This document shows positions 17,166-26,744 of a DNA stretch of 55,443 nt, piece by piece (within the stretch, counting starts at the first letter, position 1; each line of letters begins with the position of its first letter). Location: NCBI GenBank assembly GCA_947460875.1, contig CANHGR010000001.1, positions 232,681 through 288,123 of the forward strand. Reading direction: 5' to 3'. The translations under genes were made by a program, and so were the position numbers. Source of the stretch: Sphingobacteriaceae bacterium (GTDB lineage: Bacteria > Bacteroidota > Bacteroidia > Sphingobacteriales > Sphingobacteriaceae). The notes below the pieces were generated by a model. It was not told the origin of the DNA and searched no databases. It worked only from the letters and a program-made list of their open reading frames with translations.

Positions 17166-18665
17166 CTAAAGGTCTAAATATTCTGTTAATTCTTCGGCAA
17201 TTTCTCGGTCATTTGATAGTCTCGGCATTTTATTCTGCCCGCCAAGCTTTCCTTTCGAACGCATATAGTTAATGAAAGCATTTTTCTTTAGTGTTCTTAA
17301 TATCAAGGGCCGTAATATTTTACCTTCAATCAAATCATCATAATAAACGTTTTTTCTTCTCAATTGGGCATCTACTTTTAAGCTGAATGAACTTAAGTCT
17401 GCCGGAGTTGTTTCAAATTCAACAAACCATTCGTGATAAGGGAGGCCTTCAACAGGATTCACCTGCGGCGCAACCGTAAATTCAGTCACTTCTAGGTTTT
17501 CCTCTTTGGCAACCGAAAGAAGTGCATGCTCCACTTCTTCTCCGATAACATGTTCACCAAAGGCAGAAATATAATGTTTAATTCTTCCCGTAACCAAAAT
17601 CCGGTAAGGGCGTTTTGAGACAAATTTGATGGTATCACCAATGCTATATCCCCAGAGGCCGGCGTTTGTGTTTAAAATTAATACATAATTCTTGTTTATT
17701 TCCACTTCAGCAAGTGAGAGTCTGGCAGGGTTCTCATCAAAATATTCTTCGGCAGGTATGAACTCATAGAAAATACCCGCGTCTGTCAATAGTAAAAGTC
17801 CGTTTCCCTTTTGTGTATCCTGAAAAGCAATAAAACCTTCCGAAGCTGGATAGGTTTCGATGGTATCTACCCTTTTTCCAATAGTTTGTTCTAGCCGTGC
17901 GCGATAAGGCTCAAAATTTACACCCCCATAGACCAACAAACTAAATTTTTTAAAGATGTCTTTAATCTTCTTTCTATCCGCTTTGACTAACAGGCGGTCG
18001 AAATACATCTGTATCCATGGTGGGATGCCTGAGATAAGCCTCATGTCCTCGTTGAGTGTTTCGTCAACGATTGCATTGACTTTTTCTTCCCAATCTTCTA
18101 TGCAATTGGTTTGATAGGATGGCATGCGGTTGGCTTGCAGATATTTAGGCACATGATGCGCAACAATACCGGATAGACGACCGGTTGCGATGCCTGCCTT
18201 GACAGTTAATTCAGGACTGCCTTGCAAAAAGATCATTTTACCGTTTACGAAATCCGTGTTGCCAGTTTCATGGATATAGCATAAAAGCGCGTTTCGTGCC
18301 GCTCGGATATGTTCGGGCATCGATTCTTTAGAAATTGGAATATATTTTACGCCGGAGGTGGTACCTGAAGTTTTAGCAAAATAAATTGGTTTAGCCGGCC
18401 ACAGCACATTCTCTTCACCATCAACGACACGCTCGATATAGCATTTCAATGCTTCGTAATCCCGCACAGGTACCTCCTGTTTAAAATCCGAATATGTTTT
18501 TATTGATTTAAAATTATGATCTTCCCCAAATGCTGTATTTTTGGCCTGAAGCACAAGTTTGATCAACAGGTCTTCTTGAGTTTGAACGGCGTTATTCTTC
18601 CATTTATTTATTTTTCGATAAACGGAAGCCGCAAACAGCCTACTAAGAGCGGATTTAATAGTCAT
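17166..18665 (-). CDS. GH3-family acyl-acid amido synthetase
   Basis: A 499-residue protein of the ANL-type adenylating superfamily, similar to plant GH3 proteins that conjugate amino acids to jasmonate or auxin. The ATP/AMP loop YFAKTSGTTSGVKYIPIS is at residues ~95-112. TYPASEGF forms the second adenylate motif, and GYSIGDTIKFVSKRPYRI the third. The C-terminal Lys-rich FINYMRSKGKLGGQNKMPRL tail is typical of the bacterial members. Its acid and amine substrates in Bacteroidota are not established. It is followed 58 bases later by dxr and preceded 11 bases earlier by a membrane-protein gene. Confidence 0.88.
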   Translation of the reverse strand: MTIKSALSRLFAASVYRKINKWKNNAVQTQEDLLIKLVLQAKNTAFGEDHNFKSIKTYSDFKQEVPVRDYEALKCYIERVVDGEENVLWPAKPIYFAKTSGTTSGVKYIPISKESMPEHIRAARNALLCYIHETGNTDFVNGKMIFLQGSPELTVKAGIATGRLSGIVAHHVPKYLQANRMPSYQTNCIEDWEEKVNAIVDETLNEDMRLISGIPPWIQMYFDRLLVKADRKKIKDIFKKFSLLVYGGVNFEPYRARLEQTIGKRVDTIETYPASEGFIAFQDTQKGNGLLLLTDAGIFYEFIPAEEYFDENPARLSLAEVEINKNYVLILNTNAGLWGYSIGDTIKFVSKRPYRILVTGRIKHYISAFGEHVIGEEVEHALLSVAKEENLEVTEFTVAPQVNPVEGLPYHEWFVEFETTPADLSSFSLKVDAQLRRKNVYYDDLIEGKILRPLILRTLKKNAFINYMRSKGKLGGQNKMPRLSNDREIAEELTEYLDL

Positions 18666-18676
18666 TCTTCAGAAAC

Positions 18677-19465
18677 CTAGATCAGATTGTGAATGATGTC
18701 GGGATCCGCATCGCCTACATATTCATTCATCATTTTTCGGTATGCTACCGCAATGGCGACACTCGAAAGGGGTACTATTAGAAATGAATTTACAATACTG
18801 ACCAATGCAGATATCATTGGGTATCCGGCGTAATTGAGGTAGAGCGACAATAAATGAAATATTGCAAAAAATATCAATAATAGTAGAAGCTTTGTAAAAT
18901 TCCCCCTTGTAATGGCAAGGCTAAATCGGATCGATTGAAAAGGCCAGGTGTTTCGATCGATAATGAAAAAGGGAAAGAAAGAGATTCTTACCCAAGTAAT
19001 CAACATTCCAATGATGCCTGTAGAAATTGCGATTTGAGCAATAATATTCACGCTAATGCCAGTATAGACAAACGGCAAAAGCAAAATTCCTATTAACAAG
19101 TATACCAGAACAATGCAGATGATAAAGTAAAGTGTACCTAATAAAAAAAATAATACTTGTTTACGGCTTGGTAGCGAGTTTTGAACCGTCACATGTACAT
19201 CGTTTTCATCTAATATTTTTAAAATATATTTGAATAGGGTTAGCTGTAGACCCACATAGAGAAGAATAAAAATAAACGCCATAAAAAGGTTAACTCCAAT
19301 GTTTATTTCGCCAAAATAAAGAGCCATGAAGCTCGATAGGTTCCATGTTACAAACATCATTAGTCCAATGCCGGCAATGGACAAGTACTCCTTTTTCAAT
19401 ATATCCCATGCAGTTCGAATAACATCGTTAACCGCAAACGTACTCTCCTTCAAAAAATCAATCAT
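18677..19465 (-). CDS. hypothetical multi-pass membrane protein
   Basis: A 262-residue protein with about six hydrophobic helices (for example GIGLMMFVTWNLSSFMALYF, LFMAFIFILLYVGLQL, LGTLYFIICIVLVYLLIGI, LLLLLIFFAIFHLLSLYL). I do not recognise the family. Its start overlaps the end of the upstream glycosyltransferase gene by 8 bases, so they are co-translated. A role in envelope assembly is only suggested by the neighbours. Confidence 0.75.
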   Translation of the reverse strand: MIDFLKESTFAVNDVIRTAWDILKKEYLSIAGIGLMMFVTWNLSSFMALYFGEINIGVNLFMAFIFILLYVGLQLTLFKYILKILDENDVHVTVQNSLPSRKQVLFFLLGTLYFIICIVLVYLLIGILLLPFVYTGISVNIIAQIAISTGIIGMLITWVRISFFPFFIIDRNTWPFQSIRFSLAITRGNFTKLLLLLIFFAIFHLLSLYLNYAGYPMISALVSIVNSFLIVPLSSVAIAVAYRKMMNEYVGDADPDIIHNLI

Positions 19466-20429
19466 TGTATTTTAAAATAACTCTTTTCCAAAAATCTTGG
19501 ATAAAACCTAGTCCGTATGCCGTTAACTGTATAAATGCTGCAATGATGCTTAAAAATCCAACCTTTATTGACCTGTTTAGCTGCCAAGAATGGATAAATA
19601 TTAGCATAAAGATAAGCAATAGTGTAAAATTACACAGGTACGCTAGCTTAGAATTTAGAATATTTAATAGGATAGAAAAAATTGCAAAAAAAGTAAAAGC
19701 TGCTGGAAAGAAATGGACGAGTTTTAATTCGGTAGGAAAGTGTTTGTAGATATTAATTCTGGCTCTGCCAAAGAAATGGAGCTGTCTGTAAAATTGGATG
19801 AAACTCGTGCGTCTTTTATGATAGACTATCGCGCTGGGTATTAAACCGATTTTAAAACCTAAAGAGTGAATTCTGATGCTAAATTCTACATCCTCCCCAA
19901 GCCTCGTTAATATAAATCCACCTGTATTCTCCCAAACTTCACGCGAAATTCCCATATTAAAGCTTCGTGGATGAAATTGACCGATATGATTCTTATTGCC
20001 CCTTATGCCACCGGTGGTAAATGGCGAGGTCATTGAATAACTGATTGCTTTCTGAATAGGCGTAAAAGATTCGTGTGCGGCATCTGGGCCACCATAGGCA
20101 TCTAATTTATGTTCAAAAAGGTAACTTCGAACAATTTCAAGGTAATCATCTGGTATTAAACAATCTGAATCAAACACTACAAAATAATCGCCTTTAGCCC
20201 GAGCGAAGCCATAGTTTCTCGTAAACCCTTGTCCTTCATTTGGTTTAACATAATAGCTAATGTCGAGTTTGTTCTTGTATTTTTCTACTATGCGCTGGGC
20301 ATCTATCACCGAGCCATCTTCAATAACAAGAACTTCAAATTGCGTATAGGTCTGCTTTGTGAGCGTAGCTAACAGCTCATCAATTTCTTGAGGACGGTTA
20401 TAAAGAGGAATTATGATAGAGAAAAACAT
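19458..20429 (-). CDS. family 2 glycosyltransferase with C-terminal membrane helices
   Basis: A 323-residue GT-A enzyme. It begins FFSIIIPLYNRPQEIDELL and has the nucleotide-sugar site VVFDSDCLIPDDYL (D-x-D type). A catalytic-region segment TRLGEDVEFSIRIHSLGFK carries the E-D-V acidic motif, followed by hydrophobic C-terminal helices from about residue 245. It likely transfers sugar to a lipid or polysaccharide acceptor at the inner membrane. The donor is unknown. Confidence 0.88.
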   Translation of the reverse strand: MFFSIIIPLYNRPQEIDELLATLTKQTYTQFEVLVIEDGSVIDAQRIVEKYKNKLDISYYVKPNEGQGFTRNYGFARAKGDYFVVFDSDCLIPDDYLEIVRSYLFEHKLDAYGGPDAAHESFTPIQKAISYSMTSPFTTGGIRGNKNHIGQFHPRSFNMGISREVWENTGGFILTRLGEDVEFSIRIHSLGFKIGLIPSAIVYHKRRTSFIQFYRQLHFFGRARINIYKHFPTELKLVHFFPAAFTFFAIFSILLNILNSKLAYLCNFTLLLIFMLIFIHSWQLNRSIKVGFLSIIAAFIQLTAYGLGFIQDFWKRVILKYND

Positions 20430-20452
20430 TATGAGGAACCGTTAAAGCGTAT

Positions 20453-21406
20453 TTACACTGTTTTCTCAATCTGATAGGCGTTCCTCTCTGGCGCGTTTCT
20501 AGAAACTAGTTCAGAAATAAATCCGGTTAAGAAAAGTTGAAATCCTATAATAACCGCTGCCAGAGCAATAAAAAACAAGGGCTGTTCGGTAATGTTCCGA
20601 TAGTTCGTTTCATTATTTGCTATCGCGATAAGTTTATCTGCGATCAACCAGATCGTAATCACAGTTCCGGTGATGAAGCTCAGCACGCCCATCGTTCCAA
20701 AAAAGTGCATCGGGCGTTTACCAAATTTGCCAACAAACATGATCGAAATTAGATCAAGCGGCCCGCGGATAAACCTACTTAATCCTCCAAATTTGGTCGT
20801 GCCAAATTTGCGCGCTTGATGTTGAACTACTTTTTCTCCTATCCTAGAAAATCCGGCCCATTTTGCAATAACCGGAATGTATCGATGCATTTCGCCATAG
20901 ACTTCAATATTTTTGACGACATTTTTTCTGTAGGCTTTCAGTCCGCAATTCATGTCGTGTAGCTTAACGCCGGACAAACGTCGCGTAACGCTGTTATAGA
21001 GCTTTGTTGGAATTGTCTTGCTGATCGGGTCATGCCTTTTTTTCTTCCAACCGCTAACCAGGTCGAATCTGTCTTCGGAAATCATGTTAAAGAGCGCAGG
21101 GATCTCGTCCGGACTGTCTTGGAGATCGGCATCCATGGTGATAATCACATCGCCCTGTGCAGCCTCAAATCCAACGTTCAAGCCCGCCGACTTACCATAA
21201 TTTCTTCTGAATTTAATTCCTCTGATCTGATGCATATCAGATTTAAGACTTTCAATAACCTCCCAGGATCTGTCATTGCTACCATCGTCAATAAGAATTA
21301 CTTCATACGAATACCTATTGGCATCCATTACCCTTTTTATCCAGGCCGTGAGTTCGGGTAGCGACTCTGCTTCGTTATATAAGGGGATTACGATGGAAAT
21401 GTCCAT
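20453..21406 (-). CDS. family 2 glycosyltransferase, polyprenyl-phosphate type (GtrB/DPM1-like)
   Basis: A 317-residue GT2 enzyme. It starts MDISIVIPLYNEAESLPEL and has IITMDADLQDSPDEIPAL with the catalytic D-x-D and QD. The GtrB-like LHDMNCGLKAYRKNV segment follows, then two transmembrane helices (about 232-256 and 275-297). Such enzymes attach a sugar to undecaprenyl phosphate for later transfer outside the membrane. It sits 23 bases before another GT2 gene on the same strand, so both may modify one envelope glycan. Confidence 0.9.
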   Translation of the reverse strand: MDISIVIPLYNEAESLPELTAWIKRVMDANRYSYEVILIDDGSNDRSWEVIESLKSDMHQIRGIKFRRNYGKSAGLNVGFEAAQGDVIITMDADLQDSPDEIPALFNMISEDRFDLVSGWKKKRHDPISKTIPTKLYNSVTRRLSGVKLHDMNCGLKAYRKNVVKNIEVYGEMHRYIPVIAKWAGFSRIGEKVVQHQARKFGTTKFGGLSRFIRGPLDLISIMFVGKFGKRPMHFFGTMGVLSFITGTVITIWLIADKLIAIANNETNYRNITEQPLFFIALAAVIIGFQLFLTGFISELVSRNAPERNAYQIEKTV

Positions 21407-21446
21407 TTCTTAATGTTGTAATAATATTTTTGTCGTGCAGCGTAGC

Positions 21447-22013
21447 TTATTCGTCTTCGTCCGCTACAAAGATTGGTGGATTTTTTTTGAAAATCGCAGC
21501 AAAAACTAACGACATAATAAATTCAATTAGGATTGCGATTCCTAAGTTCTTAGCAAGGTCTAGAGCTGAAGGATCGAACTGACTCTTTAGGCTTCGTTCC
21601 ATTTCAGGCACGATAGAATCAATTTGTTCCTGACTCATCCCCATTTTTTCGTAGCTGCTTACCATGCCATCAACAACATAGCCAGATATTTTGCTGTAAG
21701 CATCCGGTTCAATTAGCTTGTAAAAAAAAAGGTTGATCAATATTCCAACAATTCCGGCAATGAATGCCATGAGAAATATCTCTTTTAAAGCCTCTCTAAA
21801 TGTCCAATACCCGCCTCGTTTTTTTCGAAGGTCAAGCGTAAAAAGAATGTAAATGACTAGGGTTAACAGGCCTAAGCCTATTCCGAAAACAGTAGAACCC
21901 ATCATCGAAGGGGCCACATAATAGACAATTATGCCTATTACTGAGGTTATAATCGCGATAACTAAGCCGTTTGAGAGCGAATCATTGTTCTTGGTTTCTG
22001 AAATTATTTCCAT
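21447..22013 (-). CDS. DUF4199 family membrane protein
   Basis: A 188-residue protein with four hydrophobic helices (near residues 16-35, 42-60, 78-98 and 146-168) and a basic RKKRGGYWTFREALK loop. It matches the Bacteroidota-specific DUF4199 family. Function is unknown. It lies between a hypothetical gene and the GtrB-like gene, with 40 bases or less on each side, in a probable operon. Confidence 0.8.
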   Translation of the reverse strand: MEIISETKNNDSLSNGLVIAIITSVIGIIVYYVAPSMMGSTVFGIGLGLLTLVIYILFTLDLRKKRGGYWTFREALKEIFLMAFIAGIVGILINLFFYKLIEPDAYSKISGYVVDGMVSSYEKMGMSQEQIDSIVPEMERSLKSQFDPSALDLAKNLGIAILIEFIMSLVFAAIFKKNPPIFVADEDE

Positions 22014-22018
22014 AATGA

Positions 22019-22696
22019 TTAATTGTGATTTTGGTTATAGGTTATCAATAGCTGGTATAAAGCAGAATCAAAATCAGGCTGCATGCTGTGCTTTGTATAC
22101 TCAATCAACTGCTCTTGAGATGGATTCTGATCAAGAAAGAAGCTTAGTACCGGATAAAAAAGCTCTTTTACTTCGGAACTTTCTGGTAGCTTTTTAGCTG
22201 CCTTTGCTATTTCTTCATAAGAGCTTTCCACAAGAATCTGGTTTGCGATGATGTCTTCATAAATATGATGCTCATCTTGAAACTCGTCATCGTCAACTAA
22301 CAAAAACTCGTTTAGATAGTCGCTCAGCTCAGGTTCTATTTCTTCGTCATCACATTCTTTTAGGTACAGTAACAGGTTCAGAATCTCGGTTCCTCTTTCA
22401 AGAGTATCTTCTTCAATCGTTTCCCATTCTTTTGAATCTAGATAATATTCTTCGAGTTTTTTAACATCTTCGGCGAAAAAGTTGATCAGGAGTAAGTCAA
22501 AAAATAGTTCGCGCAAAATCTCAACCTTCGGTTCTTTATTAAAACAGGCATCCATGTCTGCGACCTTCTCTAAAAAGGTTTTGTGGCTTTTCAGTATTAC
22601 TAGAACGGCGTCGCAAAAATCAGTTGTGTCATACCTGGAAATCTTACTGAACTGCTTCAGGCAAGCCAATAGTGATTTTTCAACGTTTTTATCCAT
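22019..22696 (-). CDS. hypothetical acidic helical protein
   Basis: A 225-residue soluble protein, strongly acidic in its centre (ECDDEEIEPELSD, LLVDDDEFQDEHH) and predicted all-helical. No signal peptide, membrane segment or known motif is visible. It starts 3 bases after the dihydroorotase-like gene stop and ends 5 bases before DUF4199. Co-expression in the batA-DHOase-DUF4199 operon is likely; function is unknown. Confidence 0.75.
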   Translation of the reverse strand: MDKNVEKSLLACLKQFSKISRYDTTDFCDAVLVILKSHKTFLEKVADMDACFNKEPKVEILRELFFDLLLINFFAEDVKKLEEYYLDSKEWETIEEDTLERGTEILNLLLYLKECDDEEIEPELSDYLNEFLLVDDDEFQDEHHIYEDIIANQILVESSYEEIAKAAKKLPESSEVKELFYPVLSFFLDQNPSQEQLIEYTKHSMQPDFDSALYQLLITYNQNHN

Positions 22697-22699
22697 GTC

Positions 22700-23965
22700 T
22701 TAAAATTGCAAAAACTGATTGTTATTGTGCACAAAACTTACGCGTCCTTTAAAGTTTTGATCAATGAATGGCGAGTTATAAGATTTGGAGAGGTTATTTT
22801 GTCGGCTAAAAACCCAAGACGTTTCCGTATCGAACAACACCAAATTGGCATCTTGACCAATATCGAGCATTGGTATATCCAACTGTAATATTTTTCTAGG
22901 GTTTATTGAAAGTTTCTCAACGATATCTTGGGGTTTTAGTCCGGCTTGGATAATGATCGGTAAGACAGTTTGCAGGCTTGAAATTCCATAAGATGCGATT
23001 TCAAACTCTACATTTTTGTATTCGATTTCGTGAGGGGTATGTTGTGATACGATGGCATCAATTGTGCCGTCTTTAAGTCCTTTTAACAAAGCCTTTATAT
23101 CTGCTTTTGTTCTTAACGGAGGTTTGACTTTATAATTGCTGTCGAATCCTTCAACATCATCTTCCGTCAGCGCAAGATGATGTGCGGCAACGTCGCAAGT
23201 AACCTTGATACCTTTTTTCTTTGCCTCGCGGATGAGCTCAACACTATGGGCGGTAGAGATCGTGCAAAAATGAATTGGCGCATCATTATAGGCTGCAAGA
23301 TAGAGGTCACGAGCAACCATTACTTCTTCAGCGAGAGCTGGAATACCCTGCATGCCCAGATAAGTACTCATCTTACCTTCATTCATTTTTCCTTTGCCGG
23401 CCAAAAGTGGGTCTTCTGCGTAAGAAAATATTAAGCCATTAAAGCCTTTAGCATAAAGTAATGCGCGGCTCATTAATCCGGAATCTGCTACCGGGCGGTC
23501 GCCATCAGTAAATGCAATGGCGCCAGACAGGCTCATGTCATATAATTCAGCAAGATCTTTTCCTTTTCGCTCGTGACTTATTGATCCTAAAGGATACACG
23601 TCAACAAGGTTAAACTTGCTTTTGTTTACGATGTAAGAAACTTCTGCTTTGGTATGGATGGGTGGGTTAGTGTTCGGATTTACAGCTACGCCTGTAAATC
23701 CCCCTGCGGCCGCGGTTTGACAGCCTGAATCTAAATCTTCTTTGGTTTCTAAGCCAGGCTCGCCAAAATTGGCATTCATGTCAAAAAAGCCCGGAGCCAA
23801 GAATTTACCCTCGCCATTTATAATTAATATCCCTTTTTCATCTTCACTTATTTTGGAGCCAATCGACGCTATCTTTCCGCCATTGATAAGTACATCAAGA
23901 ATTTTGCCATTGTGTTTGGATTCAGGATGTAATATTGCGACTGACTTAAGTAGAATCTTTTTCAT
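22700..23965 (-). CDS. dihydroorotase-like amidohydrolase lacking metal ligands
   Basis: A 421-residue member of the class I dihydroorotase family, full length. The normal metal site is altered at every place I can align. The H-x-H position reads DMNANFGEPG (Asn64, Asn66), and the HCED position reads SYAED. The HvST position reads CTISTA. The catalytic D-H-A-P-H position reads SQHTPHE near residue 308. It is thus probably non-catalytic or has changed function, like the inactive DHOase partners of aspartate transcarbamoylase. Databases would name it pyrC. Its ATG overlaps the batA-like stop by one base. Confidence 0.8.
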   Translation of the reverse strand: MKKILLKSVAILHPESKHNGKILDVLINGGKIASIGSKISEDEKGILIINGEGKFLAPGFFDMNANFGEPGLETKEDLDSGCQTAAAGGFTGVAVNPNTNPPIHTKAEVSYIVNKSKFNLVDVYPLGSISHERKGKDLAELYDMSLSGAIAFTDGDRPVADSGLMSRALLYAKGFNGLIFSYAEDPLLAGKGKMNEGKMSTYLGMQGIPALAEEVMVARDLYLAAYNDAPIHFCTISTAHSVELIREAKKKGIKVTCDVAAHHLALTEDDVEGFDSNYKVKPPLRTKADIKALLKGLKDGTIDAIVSQHTPHEIEYKNVEFEIASYGISSLQTVLPIIIQAGLKPQDIVEKLSINPRKILQLDIPMLDIGQDANLVLFDTETSWVFSRQNNLSKSYNSPFIDQNFKGRVSFVHNNNQFLQF

Positions 23966-26019
23966 TAACTCAGTATTAGTTGAGGTTTCGGTACGTTATA
24001 AAATCGGATCAGTAAAATTTCAGCAGCAATGAAGATAAGTGCCAATGCCAGGCAAATCTTCCAGAGTTGTATTCCGTAATTCACCGCCTCTATGTCGTTT
24101 TGCAAAGAAGAACGCCCCGGACTGAATACCTGAAGCTTATTCCCAGGAAATTTTGCCTGTATTTCTGAATCGCCGGCATACGAAAGATCAGATTCAGAGC
24201 GGTCATCATTAAAGGCAACTCTCGCCAAAACACTGTCGTTTTTTACCAACTGATAGTTGCCCTGCTCGCGTATTTGGTCTGCGATATACAGCCTGCTGTT
24301 ATTCTCTGCTTGTTGTACATCCGGTATAGCTTCAAACTTGTCTTTGCGTATCTTAATCGTTTGGTTGGCTCCCAGACTGACTTTATTAATTTCCAATGAT
24401 TTATCTTTTCCAAGTGTGTAAAAAAGCCTATTGTCATGCATACTTAACAAAGCTACTTGATACATAATAGGTACAAAAATCGAGTGTCGTGCAAAGTTAC
24501 TGAAATCTTCATTCAATGGCACTGCGGATAAGTAAACACGTCCTTCTCCAACATTGTATTGACTGAAGAAATTTCCGCGACCCGGTAGTTCGAGAATAAG
24601 TTCTCTGTTTGTTTTACTCTGACTGCTGTAGCGGATGTATTTTTTGGCTACCGGGAGATCTAATTTCTGAGGAATTCGTTCAAATACGCCTTGAAAGAGG
24701 GAGTGATTCGTATTTATACTAGAAACTTTTATGTCCTGACTAATCACTTGTTCCGGAATGTCAACCCCAAGATTTTGCGCCAGCAATTTCAATGACTCTA
24801 CATCGCCGTTAACGGCCGGAAAAATCAATAGATTCCCACCTTGTTGTACATAAGTTTTCAATTCCTGTGAAAGTCCGTTCGAGATTGAGTTGATCTCGTT
24901 AAGCATAATTAAGGAATATGATGAAAGCGACGCATAGTTAATATTTCCTACAGGGGTATTTTGTAATGTAAAGAATGGATCTGAGCGATAAATTGCTTCC
25001 AGGTACTGGTTCGGTCCCGTTTCGTTAATCGCTAGCAGAGGCAAATTTCGCTTTACGTTAAATGAAAAATAGAATTTATCATCAAACACAACCGGGTAGT
25101 CAGCTATTTGAATCTCTCCCTGTTGCCACCCCGCAGTTGATTCGCTAAATGACAAGGTGTCTGAACTCACTGCCCGGGCTTCTAAGGTCAAACTTCCGAT
25201 AGCCTTTTGTTGTCCATTTATACTCAGTTTAACCGGAATATTATCAGCTTGTTTGTCTGAGTTGTTTCGGAGCTGAATAACAAGCTTCTCATTTTCGCCG
25301 GGTCTGTGAATAGGCGATACAAACCAAACAGAGTCGACCGAAACATTAGGCAATGGATTGGCTGTTACTCTTACAAAGCGGAGGGCAATACTGCTATCCA
25401 CGGTGGCCGATTCGGTCCCAAGCAAATTCTTTTGAAAGTCAGAAATAACGTATATGGACTTCTTTGAGGTGGGTTCTGAAGAAAATACATCTTGCTGCTT
25501 TCGAATAATCTGATCTACAGATCTGTTTACCCCACTAATTTTTATTTCCTCAACTGCAGAAAGAAAGTCTTCATAAGACAATAAGCGCTGATGTTTTCCT
25601 TCAAAATTATTAGTAAGAATCTGAAATTTGTCATTAATAGTGTAGGCTGCCGCAATTTCTTTCGCTCTTCGTTTAGCTTCGTCGAGCAAAGTGCCTTCCT
25701 TGTTCACGGTTTCCATACTGTAAGAGTTGTCGATGAAAATGCTAACAGCCTGTCTCTGGAAGCCATTTGACTGCTCCGATGCAGGAATGTAAGGCTTAGA
25801 AAATGCCAGTACCAAAAAAAATATCGCAAGTATTCTTGCGGCCAGAATGAGCAGACTTTTAATTTTTTGCTTCGAAGAGGTTTGTATTTCAATCTCTCGC
25901 AAAAACTTAACATTGCTGAAGTATACTTTCTTAAATCGCCTGAAATTAAACAGGTGAATAAGAATGGGAACGGCGACCGACAGCAGTGCAAATAAGAATC
26001 CTGGGAAGAGAAAATTCAT
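23965..26019 (-). CDS. BatA-type von Willebrand domain membrane protein
   Basis: A 684-residue protein with an N-terminal BatA domain (FLFALLSVAVPILIHLFNFRR, then KKVYFSNVKFLREIE) and a second helix near 57-77. A vWA domain with an intact MIDAS-type D-x-S-x-S (IFIDNSYSME) follows. The periplasmic middle resembles a glutamine-amidotransferase-like fold (YSLIMLNEINSIS, GGNLLIFPAV). A final membrane helix lies near residue 655. Bacteroides 'aerotolerance' operon proteins share this start, but the remaining Bat genes are not here. It heads a minus-strand operon. Confidence 0.85.
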   Translation of the reverse strand: MNFLFPGFLFALLSVAVPILIHLFNFRRFKKVYFSNVKFLREIEIQTSSKQKIKSLLILAARILAIFFLVLAFSKPYIPASEQSNGFQRQAVSIFIDNSYSMETVNKEGTLLDEAKRRAKEIAAAYTINDKFQILTNNFEGKHQRLLSYEDFLSAVEEIKISGVNRSVDQIIRKQQDVFSSEPTSKKSIYVISDFQKNLLGTESATVDSSIALRFVRVTANPLPNVSVDSVWFVSPIHRPGENEKLVIQLRNNSDKQADNIPVKLSINGQQKAIGSLTLEARAVSSDTLSFSESTAGWQQGEIQIADYPVVFDDKFYFSFNVKRNLPLLAINETGPNQYLEAIYRSDPFFTLQNTPVGNINYASLSSYSLIMLNEINSISNGLSQELKTYVQQGGNLLIFPAVNGDVESLKLLAQNLGVDIPEQVISQDIKVSSINTNHSLFQGVFERIPQKLDLPVAKKYIRYSSQSKTNRELILELPGRGNFFSQYNVGEGRVYLSAVPLNEDFSNFARHSIFVPIMYQVALLSMHDNRLFYTLGKDKSLEINKVSLGANQTIKIRKDKFEAIPDVQQAENNSRLYIADQIREQGNYQLVKNDSVLARVAFNDDRSESDLSYAGDSEIQAKFPGNKLQVFSPGRSSLQNDIEAVNYGIQLWKICLALALIFIAAEILLIRFYNVPKPQLILS

Positions 26020-26661
26020 TAACTAACAAAACTAATATTTCTCCAGTAAATATCATCAATCTGCATAGAATTTATTACTGAAGCGATGGTTTCTTTAATT
26101 GATAGGAAATTATTTAGTTGAGTAGTTGAAATCTATTTTACGCTAAATGTGTTATTACTCTAAAAGCCTTATGCAACTTAGTTTTCATGGCGCAGTCCGC
26201 GACGTCACAGGCATCTTTTGTATTTTTAATTATTCTTTTTCAGTAAATTTTTCTATTAGAGTATTAATTTCTGAATAATTAAAATATTCTGGGTCTTAGT
26301 CGTGATTGCTGGCTTTTGAATATTGCTCAGGCACCATTTAATTCCTCATCCGCAACAAAATTTACTATGAAATACGGCTCGTTATTGTTGCGTTGATAGA
26401 AGTGACTTATAAAGTTGGGATGACTGAAGCTATCTGTTCAGGCGGCCAAAACCTCGCTGAATACTTTGTAGTAGGCTGCGGAGTCGACTTTTTTAAATAC
26501 CCGGTTTTTTGTTTCCTTAAGCAAAACTGCACCGATGTCAGATCTAGATTTTTTGAATGATTGTTAGGTTGTAAATAGGATTAAAAATAGAATTTCGTGC
26601 CGTTTAATGGACTGTTTTAGAAACATATTGTGTTAAGATAGATGTTTGAAAAAGATAATAA
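26020..26661. other. gene-free region upstream of the his operon
   Basis: About 640 A/T-rich bases with no intact gene. The minus strand carries one protein-like frame with a single internal stop (listed separately at 26327-26563). The plus strand shows nothing up to the his promoter. Confidence 0.5.
26327..26563 (-). pseudogene. possible protein remnant of unknown family
   Basis: The minus-strand frame runs 79 codons with one internal TGA (26440-26438). It gives pieces that look protein-like (SDIGAVLLKETKNRVFKKVD, AAYYKVFSEVLAA, then SHPNFISHFYQR and EPYFIVNFVADEELNG). There is no start codon and I do not recognise a family. Chance opening in this frame cannot be excluded. Confidence 0.3.
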
Positions 26662-26693
26662 TTTGAGTTTTCAAGACGTATGACTTATATTTG
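26662..26693 (+). promoter_or_regulatory. consensus promoter of the his operon
   Basis: TTTG at 26662-26665, a 20-base spacer and TATATTTG at 26686-26693 match the Bacteroidota -33/-7 consensus exactly. Transcription should start near 26698, ~47 bases before the leader ORF and ~175 bases before hisG. Confidence 0.85.
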
Positions 26694-26744
26694 CATCAAA
26701 AGAATTTGAAAAGAGTTCTTGATATTAATCAGAAACCAAATAGC

